From Parvibaculum sp963975745 (GTDB lineage Bacteria; Pseudomonadota; Alphaproteobacteria; Parvibaculales; Parvibaculaceae), in NCBI RefSeq assembly GCF_963975745.1, contig NZ_CAXBIB010000011.1, positions 71,214 to 135,213 of the forward strand: a stretch of 64,000 nt of DNA. Reading direction: 5' to 3'. Position numbers and translations under genes: made by a program. Below the pieces are notes generated by a model. It was not told the origin of the DNA, made no database searches, and was given only the letters and a program-made list of their open reading frames with translations. Shown here piece by piece: positions 43,518 through 53,850 of the stretch. The first letter of the stretch is position 1; each line of letters starts with the position of its first letter.

Positions 43518-43524
43518 GCGATCT

Positions 43525-44247
43525 GTGGGCAGGCCGTATTTCAAACTGCATCGGCCTGCCCGCTGCCTTTTCGGCTTTGCCCTGGGCGTGGCGCTGGCCT
43601 GGCCGGTGGGCGCAATGGCGCAGGGTCCAGGTACCACAGTACGCGACCGGATCGAGCAGAGCGGCACAGCGCCGAGGTCCCAGCACGACAAATTCAGCGA
43701 AGGCGTTGCCGCCTATGACGCCGGCGAATACCGCAAGGCCTTCGACATCTGGTTGCCGCTTGCGCAGCAGGACGATCTCGCCGCGATGCGCAATGTCGCC
43801 CTGCTGTTGCGGCAGGGCCTCGGCGTCGAACGCGACCCGGCGCGTGCACTCTATTTCTATGAACGGTCCGGGCGCGCCGGGCTGGTGGCCTCTCAGGTCA
43901 ATTCGGCATTCATGTATCTTGATGGCGACGGCATTCCTCAGGACTATCGCAAGGCCTCGTTCTGGTTTCATGCCGCTGCCATGGCCGGTGTTCCAGTCGC
44001 CCGCTACAATCTCGGCGTGATGTATGAACGCGGGCTCGGTGTCGCCGAGGACCCGGCTCGTGCGCTGGCCTGGTATACGCTGGCGGCGCGTGCCGGACAT
44101 GCACAGGCCCTTGACCGTCTTGCGGTGCTGGTGCCGCATCTGCCCGGTCCGCCGCCCCCCAGCGCGGCCGATGCGGCGCTTGCCGTGACAGCGCCCGCCC
44201 CGCCCCCGGCCGAGCTCGATCGCCTCGACAACAGCACCGATCCTTAA
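43525..44247 (+). CDS. Secreted Sel1-like repeat protein
   Basis: A 240-aa protein with a signal peptide (LFGFALGVALAWPVGAMAQ) and three to four Sel1/TPR-like 36-residue repeats, for example AAMRNVALLLRQGLGVERDP, ASFWFHAAAMAGVPVARYN and NLGVMYERGLGVAEDPARAL. The C-terminal tail is proline/alanine-rich. Sel1 repeats mediate protein contacts, often in envelope stress or cell-wall pathways. I take the GTG at 43525, with GGAG 11 bases upstream; the frame is open further but not signal-like. Confidence 0.72.
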   Translation: MGRPYFKLHRPARCLFGFALGVALAWPVGAMAQGPGTTVRDRIEQSGTAPRSQHDKFSEGVAAYDAGEYRKAFDIWLPLAQQDDLAAMRNVALLLRQGLGVERDPARALYFYERSGRAGLVASQVNSAFMYLDGDGIPQDYRKASFWFHAAAMAGVPVARYNLGVMYERGLGVAEDPARALAWYTLAARAGHAQALDRLAVLVPHLPGPPPPSAADAALAVTAPAPPPAELDRLDNSTDP

Positions 44248-44308
44248 CCAATTCGTATTGTGGCGGCCGTTATTCTGCGGGTTTCATCTCTATGGAGAAC
44301 CGGACGCC

Positions 44309-45223
44309 GTGCGCGATCCTTACGAAATTCTGGGACTCGCGCGCGACGCGGGAAATGCCGAGGTCAAGGCGGCCTATCGCCGACTCGCCAAGCGGCTGCA
44401 TCCCGACGCCCAGAGCGAGGGCAATGCAGCACGCCAGCAGGCGCGTTTCCAGGAGGTGACGGCCGCCTATAATCAGATCAAGGATGAAGCCGCACGGAAG
44501 CGTTTCGACGCCGAATGGCGGACGGCGGCCGAAGCGGCGCGAGCGCCCGCCTTCGAGGAAACCCTGCAGCGCGGCGCCGCTGAACATCCGGCATCCGAAG
44601 ATGTTTTTTCCGAACTTTTCGAGGGCCTTCGCAGTGCCGGCAAGCGTGCCTTCCGCGCCCGCGGCGACGACCAGGCCTACCGTCTGACGGTCAGTTTTCT
44701 CGAAGCCGCCAATGGTGCACGCAAGCGCGTCCGCCTTGCCGGTGACAAGATGCTCGATGTCAGCGTTCCCGCCGGAATCGAAAATGGTCAGCAGATCAGG
44801 CTTCGCGGACAAGGGGGCAACGGTCATGGCGGCGCTCCCGCCGGCGACGCCCTCGTCGCGATCACGGTGGCCCCGCATCCCCATTTCCGGCGCGCAGGGC
44901 ACGACATTCACCTCACCCTGCCTGTCAGCCTTGCGGAAGCTGTGCTTGGCGCGCGGGTCGACGTCCCGACCGTCTCGGGCCCGGTATCGCTTTCGGTTCC
45001 ACCGGGATCGAACACCGGTACATGCCTACGCCTCAAGGGACGCGGAATCGCCGCCGAAGGCAGCCCGCCCGGCGATCAGTATGTAACGCTCTCGCTTGTT
45101 CTGCCCGAAACACCCGACGCGGCATTGCAGGACTTTGCCGCAGCCTGGACCGAGGGTGCTAAGTATAATCCGCGCAAGGGCTTTTCCGATTCCCATGACG
45201 ACATGAATCGACATGAATCGTGA
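44309..45223 (+). CDS. DnaJ-class J-domain protein, CbpA-like, second copy
   Basis: A 304-aa J-domain co-chaperone without a zinc finger. The J domain has HPD at 31-33; C-terminal domains hold GDDQAYRLTVSFLEAANGAR, KMLDVSVPAGIENGQQIRL and AEAVLGARVDVPTVSGPVSL. It is about as long as the CbpA at 35772 but clearly diverged and has no CbpM beside it. The start is a GTG at 44309 with GGAG 11 bases before it. Its place between a Sel1 gene and fabI is a common alphaproteobacterial arrangement. Confidence 0.8.
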   Translation: MRDPYEILGLARDAGNAEVKAAYRRLAKRLHPDAQSEGNAARQQARFQEVTAAYNQIKDEAARKRFDAEWRTAAEAARAPAFEETLQRGAAEHPASEDVFSELFEGLRSAGKRAFRARGDDQAYRLTVSFLEAANGARKRVRLAGDKMLDVSVPAGIENGQQIRLRGQGGNGHGGAPAGDALVAITVAPHPHFRRAGHDIHLTLPVSLAEAVLGARVDVPTVSGPVSLSVPPGSNTGTCLRLKGRGIAAEGSPPGDQYVTLSLVLPETPDAALQDFAAAWTEGAKYNPRKGFSDSHDDMNRHES

Positions 45224-45231
45224 ACTGTCCG

Positions 45232-45256
45232 GAGGGCCGGAATCCGGGCCTTTTTT
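45232..45256 (+). terminator. Rho-independent terminator after the DnaJ-like gene
   Basis: GAGGGCCGGA and TCCGGGCCTT form a nearly perfect stem with a very short loop, followed by TTTTTTG at 45251-45257, eight bases past the stop codon. It separates the DnaJ gene from fabI. Confidence 0.72.
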
Positions 45257-45325
45257 GTTCGACCGCTATAGGCTTTTGTGTAGGATGCGCGACAATTTTC
45301 GGCCAGAAAAGAATACGGGGATGCA

Positions 45326-46165
<840 letters not shown>

Positions 46166-46265
46166 ACTTCTCCTGTATGGTTTGCGTCGGAGGCTCGTCC
46201 GGATCCACCGGCCAAGTTTCCCAACATTTGCAAGGATGCCCAGTCGAGGGCCGCGCTTCGGAGCC

Positions 46266-47348
46266 ATGTCGCACAATACGTTTGGCCATCTCTTCCGCGT
46301 GACGACCTGGGGCGAAAGCCACGGGCCGGCACTTGGCTGCGTGGTCGACGGCACGCCGCCACGCCTTGCATTGAAGGCCGAGGACATACAGCACTGGCTC
46401 GACCGCCGTCGACCCGGTCAGTCCCGCTTCACGACGCAACGGCGCGAGCCGGACGCGGTCAGGATCATGTCCGGGACACTCGTCGAAGACGGTGTCGAAC
46501 TGACGACCGGCACGCCCATCTCGCTGCTGATCGAGAATGTCGATCAGCGCTCGAAGGACTATGGCGACATTGCCGCGAAGTTCCGGCCCGGCCATGCCGA
46601 TTTCACCTACCTGTCGAAATACGGCATCCGCGACTATCGTGGCGGTGGCCGCTCGTCGGCACGCGAAACCGCAGCACGCGTAGCAGCCGGCGCGATTGCA
46701 CGCGCCGTCCTGCCGGGGGTGTCGATCCGTGGCGCGCTCGTCCAGATGGGCCCGCACAAGATCGATCGTGACAATTGGGATTGGAACGAAACGGAGCAAA
46801 ATCCCTTCTGGTGCCCGGATGCGCGCGCAGCGGTGCAGTGGGAGGACTACCTCGATGGAGTCCGCAAGCGCGGCTCGTCCTGCGGCGCCGTGATCGAAAT
46901 CGTCGCCTCTGGCGCTCCGGTCGGACTCGGTGCGCCGATCTACGGCAAGCTCGATGCCGAACTCGCGGCCGCGATGATGAGCATCAATGCAGTCAAAGGT
47001 GTCGAAATCGGTGACGGCTTTGCTTCCGCCGCCCTTTCGGGCGAGGAAAACGCCGACGAGATGCGCGCAGGCAACAACGGACCGCTTTTCACGTCCAATC
47101 ACGCCGGCGGCATTCTTGGCGGCATTTCGACCGGACAGGACATCGCGGTCCGCTTTGCGGTGAAACCGACTTCCTCGATCCTCAGTCCGCGCAAGACGGT
47201 CACGTCCGGCGGCGAGGATACCGAGGTCGTCACCAAGGGCCGCCATGACCCCTGCGTCGGCATACGTGCCGTGCCGGTCGGCGAAGCCATGATGGCTTGC
47301 GTTCTGGCGGATCACTGGCTCCGGCACAGGGGGCAATCCGGTGAGTGA
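46266..47348 (+). CDS. aroC: Chorismate synthase
   Basis: Makes chorismate from 5-enolpyruvylshikimate 3-phosphate, the end of the shikimate pathway, using reduced FMN. The 360-aa protein has the three signature regions GESHGPALGCVVDGTPP, the arginine-rich YGIRDYRGGGRSSARETAAR and the late RHDPCVGIRAVPVGEAM. The length is standard. The ATG at 46266 has a weak ribosome site. It overlaps the next gene by eight bases. Confidence 0.95.
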   Translation: MSHNTFGHLFRVTTWGESHGPALGCVVDGTPPRLALKAEDIQHWLDRRRPGQSRFTTQRREPDAVRIMSGTLVEDGVELTTGTPISLLIENVDQRSKDYGDIAAKFRPGHADFTYLSKYGIRDYRGGGRSSARETAARVAAGAIARAVLPGVSIRGALVQMGPHKIDRDNWDWNETEQNPFWCPDARAAVQWEDYLDGVRKRGSSCGAVIEIVASGAPVGLGAPIYGKLDAELAAAMMSINAVKGVEIGDGFASAALSGEENADEMRAGNNGPLFTSNHAGGILGGISTGQDIAVRFAVKPTSSILSPRKTVTSGGEDTEVVTKGRHDPCVGIRAVPVGEAMMACVLADHWLRHRGQSGE

Positions 47349-47871
47349 TGCGCAGCCTTCCGTTGCCTCCCCGCCGGCGGTGCTGACCGTCAACTATGCC
47401 AAGGAGAAGGGCGAAGGCATTGTCTATGGCGGCATTCTGATCGCCGGCGTTCTGATCCTTCATGCGATCACGCGTGCACCAACGGTGGCGACCATCGGTG
47501 CATTGGTTGTGCTTTATGGCGCGCTCTATCACTGGCCCTTTGTCCGGCGCGACCGCCGTGCGATGGAAATATCGCCGGGCGGTCTCGTCATCGACCGGCT
47601 GGGGCGGCTGCCATGGAACGCCATTGCCGGCGCCGATGTCGTCGACCGCTATCTGCGGGCGATCCGCAATGCCGAATTGCAGATCGAACTGCGGCGCCCG
47701 CTTGAATCGGCAATCGAGAATCCGGCACAAGTACATCCGTTGCGTCGTCTGATGTATCGCTGCTGGCGCTCGACCGGACCGCAACAGATCACGGTCAAGC
47801 TCAATACGCTCGACACGGCGCCGGAACTGATCCGCGCGGTTATCCTGCAATATGTCGGTCGAGCCGCCTGA
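47341..47871 (+). CDS. Hypothetical protein with two membrane helices
   Basis: A 176-aa protein, start codon GTG overlapping the aroC end by eight bases and preceded by GGGGG. Two hydrophobic helices (GIVYGGILIAGVLILHAI and VATIGALVVLYGALYHWPFV) are followed by a soluble domain of about 100 residues (RRAMEISPGGLVIDRLGRL), resembling PH-like domains of small membrane proteins. I do not recognise a named family. The overlap with aroC suggests co-translation. Confidence 0.62.
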   Translation: MSDAQPSVASPPAVLTVNYAKEKGEGIVYGGILIAGVLILHAITRAPTVATIGALVVLYGALYHWPFVRRDRRAMEISPGGLVIDRLGRLPWNAIAGADVVDRYLRAIRNAELQIELRRPLESAIENPAQVHPLRRLMYRCWRSTGPQQITVKLNTLDTAPELIRAVILQYVGRAA

Positions 47872-47878
47872 TCCCGGA

Positions 47879-48925
47879 TCAGGCGGGCTTTGTGAACCAC
47901 ATCACCTTCGACAGGAAGGCCGGCGACGTGCCCGCATATTCGAGCCCGGCGGCAGCAAAGAGTCGGGCCAGATCTTCCTTGAGATAGGAATTGAAATAGG
48001 GCTCGTGAAAACCGATCGGGAAGAACTCGAGGAGTCCGTCGAAACCGGACCGGTCACCGGTCTGAAGGGCGTCGACAAGGATCAATGTTCCACCCGGTTT
48101 CAGCACTCGTGCCATTTCGCCTGCGACCACCTTGCGAATTTTCGGCGGCAGCTCATGGTAAAGATATACGCAGCTCACGACATCCTGTGACGCATCGTCG
48201 GCGGGCAGACGTTCCGCATTCGCTTCGAGCAGCGCCACATTACGGCGGCGTGCCAACCGCGTCCGCGCCTCGGCGATATAGGGCGGCGACAAGTCGATGC
48301 CGGTTATGTTCAGACGCGGATAATTCTCGGCCACCATTCCCAGAAAGCGCCCGGTACCGCAGGCGACATCAAGCAGATGGAAACTGCGCTGGTCGCGGCC
48401 TTGCAGAGCCCTTGCCAGCGGTACCAATGCCTGGCGGCGCATGACGTCGGCGGTTCCCGTGAAAAGAACCTCGACCTGCGTATCGTAGAGACGCGCCGAT
48501 TTGTCGGAGAGCCAGCCGTCCGTCTGGTAGTGGAAGTTCTGCAGATAGTAGCGCGGGAATCTGCGCTTCCGTTCCGGCGTCATCACTTCGGAATGGCGCC
48601 GCGCAAGGCGGCGTTCATCGACCGCACGGGCGTCGCGAAAGAATGCCATGCTGCGCTCGAAAGCCGATGCGGGATCGGCCGGCAGATCGGCTGGCGGGAG
48701 ATAGATTCCGGCCTCGATATTGGCCCAGTCCCGCTCGAAAAGTTCGCGCATCGCGGCGATCAGGTCCTGCCAGCCGGGGCGCGAACCCTTCTTCGTTGCA
48801 GGTTCCTCGCCGGGCGGGTTCAGGGGACCGTGCATCCGGCGCAGCGCCAGATAGTGACCCATGAACCAGGCGACACGCGCGCCCTGTGATGCACCATATC
48901 CGAGACGTGCCAGCGGTCCTGCCAT
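47879..48925 (-). CDS. Class I SAM-dependent methyltransferase
   Basis: A 348-aa protein with a roughly 165-residue N-terminal extension and a C-terminal Rossmann methyltransferase domain: FHLLDVACGTGRFLG (motif I), LNITGIDLSPPYIAEA, and VSCVYLYHELPP with VLKPGGTLILVDALQ. The substrate is unknown; the long, basic N-terminal part (QNFHYQTDGWLSDKSARLYD) may bind a lipid or quinone-like molecule. The ATG at 48925 follows GAGGGCGCC. It is the last gene of a leftward run starting with the isoprenoid genes. Confidence 0.8.
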   Translation of the reverse strand: MAGPLARLGYGASQGARVAWFMGHYLALRRMHGPLNPPGEEPATKKGSRPGWQDLIAAMRELFERDWANIEAGIYLPPADLPADPASAFERSMAFFRDARAVDERRLARRHSEVMTPERKRRFPRYYLQNFHYQTDGWLSDKSARLYDTQVEVLFTGTADVMRRQALVPLARALQGRDQRSFHLLDVACGTGRFLGMVAENYPRLNITGIDLSPPYIAEARTRLARRRNVALLEANAERLPADDASQDVVSCVYLYHELPPKIRKVVAGEMARVLKPGGTLILVDALQTGDRSGFDGLLEFFPIGFHEPYFNSYLKEDLARLFAAAGLEYAGTSPAFLSKVMWFTKPA

Positions 48926-48933
48926 CGGCGCCC

Positions 48934-50181
48934 TCAATCCCTTGCGAAAATACCGACAAGTTCAATATGGGGCGACCAGAGGAACTGGTCCACAGGTGTC
49001 AGCCGCGTCAGACGATACCCGCCATCGACCAGGGTGCGGGCGTCACGGGCAAAGGTTGCCGGATTGCATGATACAGCAGCGATCCGCCGAACCCCCGATT
49101 TCGCCAGTTCGGCCGCCTGGGCAGCCGCACCGGCCCGCGGCGGGTCGAAAACGACAGCATCGAATGGCTTGAGTTCGGCAGCAAGCAACGGGCGGCGCAT
49201 CAGGTCGCGGATTTCAGTGGTCACCGGTTTGAAGCGAAGCGTGGGGCCCTGTTCGCGCACAGCGCGGGCAAGGGCGGCCAGCGGGGCCGCCTCGCTTTCG
49301 ACCGCGTGCACCGCCGCCTGCGGCGCCAGCGCTGCGGCGAAAGTTCCGCAGCCCGCAAAGAGATCGGCAACCCTGCCGGCCGTTCCGACGCCCTCGCGCA
49401 CCAGACCCACCAGCGCGGCCTCGCCGCTCGCCGTCGGCTGCAGAAAGGCACCGGGTGGCGGCGCGACGTCCAGGCCGGACAGATCGATAACCGGCGTACG
49501 CCGCTCGGCAACGATTTCGCCATCCCAGGTGAGGCGTGCAAGATCGGCAAGCGCGGCCTGTTGCGCCAGTTCAGCGCGCAGCGGACCGTCCAGCGCCTTG
49601 CCGCCCGTCACCGCAACATCGAGGCCGGTCGCCATTGCCGTCACAAGCAATGATGCGCGGGCGCTTCGAGAGAGGCCGTGACCGACCAGCCGGCCAAGCG
49701 CCGGAAGGGCATGTTCGATCTCCGGCACGACCAGCGGACACTCCACAACGGGGACGATCGTGTGACTTGCCTTCCCGTAATAACCGAGCGTCAGCGTCTT
49801 CCGGCTGCGGGAAACGGCGAAAGTCGCGCGGCGGCGGCTTTCAGGACGTGCGACAACAAGTTGATCGATATCGGCGACTATGCCGCGCGGGCGCAGGGCT
49901 GCCTCGACCTGGGCGCGTTTCCAGGCGGCATAGGCCGGCGGCGCCATGTGCTGAAGCGCGCAACCGCCGCAGACGGTGAAGTGCCGGCAAGGCGGTTTGG
50001 CCCGATCCAATGATGGTTCAAGGACCGCAACAAGAGCCGCGCGCCCCTCGCCCTCAGGACGGATTTGCACGCGTTCCCCCGGCAGCACATAGGGCACAAA
50101 AAACGGCCCTCCCGGTGTTTCGGCGATACCGTCACCCTGTGCGCCGAGCGTGCCTATCTCGACATCGATTTCAGCGGTCAT
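48934..50181 (-). CDS. 23S rRNA/tRNA (uracil-5-)-methyltransferase, TrmA/RumA family
   Basis: A 415-aa m5U methyltransferase. A TRAM-like domain (about 1-60) precedes an iron-sulfur cluster site formed by C65, C71, C74 and C148. The methyltransferase domain has VADLFAGCGTFAAAL, the FDPPRAGA motif and nucleophile C372 in AVSCNPATFARD. The four cysteines point to the RlmD/RlmC branch rather than TrmA. It starts at the ATG at 50181, overlapping tlyA by 11 bases. Confidence 0.88.
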   Translation of the reverse strand: MTAEIDVEIGTLGAQGDGIAETPGGPFFVPYVLPGERVQIRPEGEGRAALVAVLEPSLDRAKPPCRHFTVCGGCALQHMAPPAYAAWKRAQVEAALRPRGIVADIDQLVVARPESRRRATFAVSRSRKTLTLGYYGKASHTIVPVVECPLVVPEIEHALPALGRLVGHGLSRSARASLLVTAMATGLDVAVTGGKALDGPLRAELAQQAALADLARLTWDGEIVAERRTPVIDLSGLDVAPPPGAFLQPTASGEAALVGLVREGVGTAGRVADLFAGCGTFAAALAPQAAVHAVESEAAPLAALARAVREQGPTLRFKPVTTEIRDLMRRPLLAAELKPFDAVVFDPPRAGAAAQAAELAKSGVRRIAAVSCNPATFARDARTLVDGGYRLTRLTPVDQFLWSPHIELVGIFARD

Positions 50182-50917
50182 GACAGGCTGCCAGCAGGAA
50201 TTCCCGGTTGCCGTCGCCACCTTCGATGGCGCTCGGCACAATCCCGATGACACGCCAGTTCATTTCCTCTTCGAGCCAGCGCGCCACCTCGTTGCAGGCC
50301 TTCTCATGCTGCGCCGCGTCGCGAACAATGCCGCCCTTGCCGACATTTTCCGGCCCGACCTCGAATTGCGGCTTGATCAATGCAACAAGGTACGCCCCGG
50401 GTTCGGCCAGCTTCAGCGCAGGCGGCAATGCCTTTGCCAGACCGATAAAACTCAGATCCGCCGTGATGAATTCGATCGGTTCGGGAACTTGTTCGCGCTT
50501 CAGGTTCTTCACATTCAATCCTTCAATGGCGCGTATGCGAGGGTTGGCCGCGATTTCGGGCGCAAGCTGGCCGTGGCCGACATCAACAGCGACCACATGC
50601 GTTGCACCGCGTTCCAGCAGCACGTGTACGAAGCCGCCGGTCGAGGCGCCGAGATCGAGGCATGTCCGACCGGAAGGGTCGAGGCCGAAACTATCGAGCG
50701 CGTGCAGCAACTTGAGGGCGCCCCGCGATACATAGGGATGTTCGGGCGCCGTGAATTCAATTTCGTCGGTTTCTTCGACGAGATCTGCCGGTTTCACCGC
50801 CAGCCTGCCGCCGACCCGGACATGACCGGCGCGGATTGCGCCTTGCGCACGGGCACGCGTCGGCGCCAGGCCCCGCTCGACCAGCACAAGATCGAGGCGG
50901 CGTTTCTCGCGCGTCAT
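50171..50917 (-). CDS. tlyA: TlyA-family rRNA methyltransferase/haemolysin-like protein
   Basis: A 248-aa protein with an N-terminal S4 RNA-binding domain (about 5-65: RRLDLVLVERGLAPTRARAQ) and an FtsJ-like methyltransferase domain containing RGALKLLHAL, CLDLGASTGGFVHVLLE and IKPQFEVG. TlyA 2'-O-methylates 16S and 23S rRNA in actinobacteria; the family is often called haemolysin A. It begins at ATG 50917, or at a GTG (50923) directly after the dxs stop. Its position just after dxs is conserved in alphaproteobacteria. Confidence 0.88.
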   Translation of the reverse strand: MTREKRRLDLVLVERGLAPTRARAQGAIRAGHVRVGGRLAVKPADLVEETDEIEFTAPEHPYVSRGALKLLHALDSFGLDPSGRTCLDLGASTGGFVHVLLERGATHVVAVDVGHGQLAPEIAANPRIRAIEGLNVKNLKREQVPEPIEFITADLSFIGLAKALPPALKLAEPGAYLVALIKPQFEVGPENVGKGGIVRDAAQHEKACNEVARWLEEEMNWRVIGIVPSAIEGGDGNREFLLAACHDR

Positions 50918-50923
50918 CGACAC

Positions 50924-52873
50924 TCAGACGAGTTTCGGGAGCGGTTGCGGCGCCGCCACGCCGATATCCGCGATTTGCCGCTCAAGCCCCAGCGCCATCA
51001 GCGCGGTTTCGACGATCTGAGGCGCGTTGAGATGTGCGATATCGTACATCCTCTCCGGCTTGTCGTGATCGATGAAGATGTCCGGCAATGCCATCGGGCG
51101 TACCTTCAGCCCGCGATCGAGCGCCCCGGAACGCGCCAGAAAATCGAGTACATGGCTGCCAAAGCCGCCGACCGATCCCTCTTCGACCGTGATAAGCACT
51201 TCATGGTCGCGGGCAAGGCGGGTCACCAGTTCTTCGTCCAGAGGCTTGGCAAAGCGCGCATCCGCGACGGTGGCCGAAAGCCCCAGCGCCGCAAGCTGGT
51301 CGGCAGCCTTCAGCGCCTCCTGAAGACGCGTGCCGAACGACAGGATCGCCACTTTCGTGCCTTCGCGCAGAATCCGGCCCTTGCCGATTTCGAGCGGGGT
51401 CCCGATTTCCGGCAGATCAAGGCCGACGCCCTCGCCGCGGGGGTAGCGGAAGGCGCTCGGACGGTCGTCAATGGCAGCGGCCGTCGCCACCATATGCATC
51501 AGTTCCAGTTCGTCAGACGCTGCCATGACGACAAATCCCGGCAGGCAGGAGAGATAGGCGACATCAAAGGCGCCCGCATGTGTTGGCCCGTCGGCACCGA
51601 CCAGCCCGGCGCGGTCGATGGCAAAGCGGACCGGCAGACGCTGGATCGCAACGTCATGCACGACCTGATCGTAGCCACGCTGCAGAAATGTCGAATAAAT
51701 GGCCGCAAAGGGCTTGAAACCTTCGGTTGCGAGACCCGCAGCGAAAGTCACCGCATGCTGTTCGGCAATGCCGACATCGAAAGTACGCTCCGGGAAACGT
51801 CCGCCAAAGAGGTCAAGGCCGGTGCCTGACGGCATGGCCGCCGTGATCGCGACAATTTTCTCGTCGCGCGCAGCATGGGCGATCAGGCTCTGGGCGAAGA
51901 CCTTGGTGTAGCTCGGGGCGTTGACCGGCGCCTTGGCCTGCGCGCCCGTAATGACGTCGAATTTCGAAACACCGTGATACTTGTCCTCGGCCGCCTCGGC
52001 CGGCGCGTAGCCCTTGCCCTTCTGCGTCACCACATGAACGAGGATCGGCCCCTCGTCGGCGTCGCGCACATTCTTCAGCACCGGCAGCAGATGGTCGAAG
52101 TTATGCCCGTCTATCGGCCCGACATAGTAGCAGCCGAGTTCCTCGAACAGAGTGCCGCCCATCGCCATGCCGCGCGCATATTCCTCGGCGCGGCGGGCAC
52201 TTTCCTCCAGCCTTTTCGGCAGCAGCTTTGCGAGCTGCTTGCCCAGATGGCGCATCGAACGATAGGCCCCGCCCGACAGCAGCCGCGCCAGATAGGCGCT
52301 CATGGCACCGACCGGCGGTGCGATCGACATGTCGTTGTCGTTGAGAATGATGATCAGGCGGCTGTCCATCGAGCCGGCATTGTTCATGGCCTCATAGGCC
52401 ATGCCGGCCGACATCGCGCCGTCGCCGATGACGGCGACGACATTGTTGTTGCCCTTCTTGAGGTCGCGCGCGACCGCCATGCCGAGGCCGGCCGAAATCG
52501 AGGTCGAGGAATGGGCCGCGCCGAACGGGTCGTATTCGCTTTCGGCGCGCTTGGTGAAGCCGGAGAGTCCGCCGCCCTGACGGAGCGTGCGGATGCGGTC
52601 GCGGCGGCCGGTCAGGATCTTGTGCGGATAGGCCTGATGGCCGACATCCCAGATGATGCGATCGTCGGGTGTGTTGAATACATGATGCAGCGCCACCGTC
52701 AGCTCGACCACGCCAAGGCCCGCCCCGAGATGGCCGCCGGTCACCGACACGGCATCGATCATTTCGGCGCGCAATTCGCTGGCCAGTTGCGGCAGCTCGC
52801 TTTCGGAAAAGGCGCGCAAATCCACCGGGCTGTTCACCCGGTCAAGCAATGGGGTCGCGGGTTTGCTGCTCAA
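50924..52873 (-). CDS. dxs: 1-deoxy-D-xylulose-5-phosphate synthase
   Basis: The first and rate-setting enzyme of the MEP isoprenoid pathway; condenses pyruvate and glyceraldehyde 3-phosphate with thiamine diphosphate. About 649 aa, normal length. Marks are SVTGGHLGAGLGVVELTVAL, DVGHQAYPHKILTGRRD, the TPP motif GDGAMSAGMAYEAMNNAG, and RTFDVGIAEQHAVTFAAGLA with the catalytic glutamate. The start is a TTG (52873) six bases from GAGG, or the GTG one codon earlier. It stands between ispA and tlyA in a leftward operon. Confidence 0.95.
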   Translation of the reverse strand: MSSKPATPLLDRVNSPVDLRAFSESELPQLASELRAEMIDAVSVTGGHLGAGLGVVELTVALHHVFNTPDDRIIWDVGHQAYPHKILTGRRDRIRTLRQGGGLSGFTKRAESEYDPFGAAHSSTSISAGLGMAVARDLKKGNNNVVAVIGDGAMSAGMAYEAMNNAGSMDSRLIIILNDNDMSIAPPVGAMSAYLARLLSGGAYRSMRHLGKQLAKLLPKRLEESARRAEEYARGMAMGGTLFEELGCYYVGPIDGHNFDHLLPVLKNVRDADEGPILVHVVTQKGKGYAPAEAAEDKYHGVSKFDVITGAQAKAPVNAPSYTKVFAQSLIAHAARDEKIVAITAAMPSGTGLDLFGGRFPERTFDVGIAEQHAVTFAAGLATEGFKPFAAIYSTFLQRGYDQVVHDVAIQRLPVRFAIDRAGLVGADGPTHAGAFDVAYLSCLPGFVVMAASDELELMHMVATAAAIDDRPSAFRYPRGEGVGLDLPEIGTPLEIGKGRILREGTKVAILSFGTRLQEALKAADQLAALGLSATVADARFAKPLDEELVTRLARDHEVLITVEEGSVGGFGSHVLDFLARSGALDRGLKVRPMALPDIFIDHDKPERMYDIAHLNAPQIVETALMALGLERQIADIGVAAPQPLPKLV

Positions 52874-52946
52874 CACTCACCTCTGCCGGCGCAGGCGCCG
52901 TCTCGGGGGCCGGAATCCGGCCCGGGGCCGACGAAACCGGCGGCCC

Positions 52947-53840
52947 TCAATTGCGGCGCGTTATAACGAAATGCGCGGCCTGACGCAAAAGGTCGGCTCT
53001 TTCGTCAAACAAATCAAGATGTTGGACGGCCTGTTCGGCCAGCATGCGCGCCTGCGCGCGGGCCCGGTCCGTCCCCAGAATCGAGACAAAGGTCGCCTTG
53101 CCGGCGGCGGCATCCTTGCCGGCCCGCTTGCCCATCAGGCCGGAATCGCCTTCGGCGTCCAGCAGATCATCGGCAATCTGGTAGGCAAGGCCCAGATCAT
53201 GGGCATAGGCATGCAGTGCCTGCTCGGCCTCGGCGGAGGCCCGGCCGAGTACCGCACCGGCTTCGCAGGAAAAAGAAATCAGCGCGCCGGTCTTCAGCAG
53301 TTGCAGGCGCGTGATGCCCCCAATATCGAGCGGTTTCCGCTCGCTGGCCAGATCGATCATCTGGCCGCCCACCATGCCATGCGCCCCCGCCGCCGCCGCC
53401 AGACGCCGGACCAGTTCGATACGAACGCGGGCGCGTTCATGGGTATCGGGATCGGCAACGATCTCGAAGGCCAGCGTCAGCAAGGCATCACCCGCCAGCA
53501 TCGCGGTCGCCTCATCGAAGGCCTTGTGGACGGTGGGCCGGCCATGACGCAGATCATCATCGTCCATGCAGGGCAAATCGTCGTGAATCAGCGAATAGAC
53601 ATGGACGCATTCGGCGGCAACCGCGGCGCGCAGCGCCGATTCAGCATTCACCCCGAAGAGGCGGGCACTCTGGACCACCAGAAAGGGACGAAAACGCTTG
53701 CCGCCTTCCAGCGCCGCGTAGCGCATCGCCTCGGCAATGCGGCCTTCGGGGCCCTCGGGATGCGGCAGCAACCGGTCCAGCATCCGCTCGATGTCGCTCG
53801 CATGTTCGGCAAGCGCGGCGTCGAAGGGGGAAATGGCCAC
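52947..53840 (-). CDS. ispA: Farnesyl/geranyl diphosphate synthase
   Basis: A short-chain polyprenyl synthase of 297 aa. The first Asp-rich motif DDLPCMDDDD (87-96) has the two-residue insertion of bacterial FPP synthases, and QIADDLLDAEGD carries the second. LEGGKRFRPFLVV and GMVGGQMIDL also match. It makes farnesyl diphosphate for undecaprenyl and quinone synthesis. I choose the GTG at 53840, 10 bases past the xseB stop; an in-frame GTG at 53891 would overlap xseB. Confidence 0.92.
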   Translation of the reverse strand: MAISPFDAALAEHASDIERMLDRLLPHPEGPEGRIAEAMRYAALEGGKRFRPFLVVQSARLFGVNAESALRAAVAAECVHVYSLIHDDLPCMDDDDLRHGRPTVHKAFDEATAMLAGDALLTLAFEIVADPDTHERARVRIELVRRLAAAAGAHGMVGGQMIDLASERKPLDIGGITRLQLLKTGALISFSCEAGAVLGRASAEAEQALHAYAHDLGLAYQIADDLLDAEGDSGLMGKRAGKDAAAGKATFVSILGTDRARAQARMLAEQAVQHLDLFDERADLLRQAAHFVITRRN

Positions 53841-53850
53841 GGCTGGGCGC

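Noticed and set aside
52899..52926. GGGCCGG/CCGGCCC hairpin between ispA and dxs as a terminator
   Set aside because: No T tract on either strand, and the flanking genes look like one operon; probably chance in GC-rich DNA.
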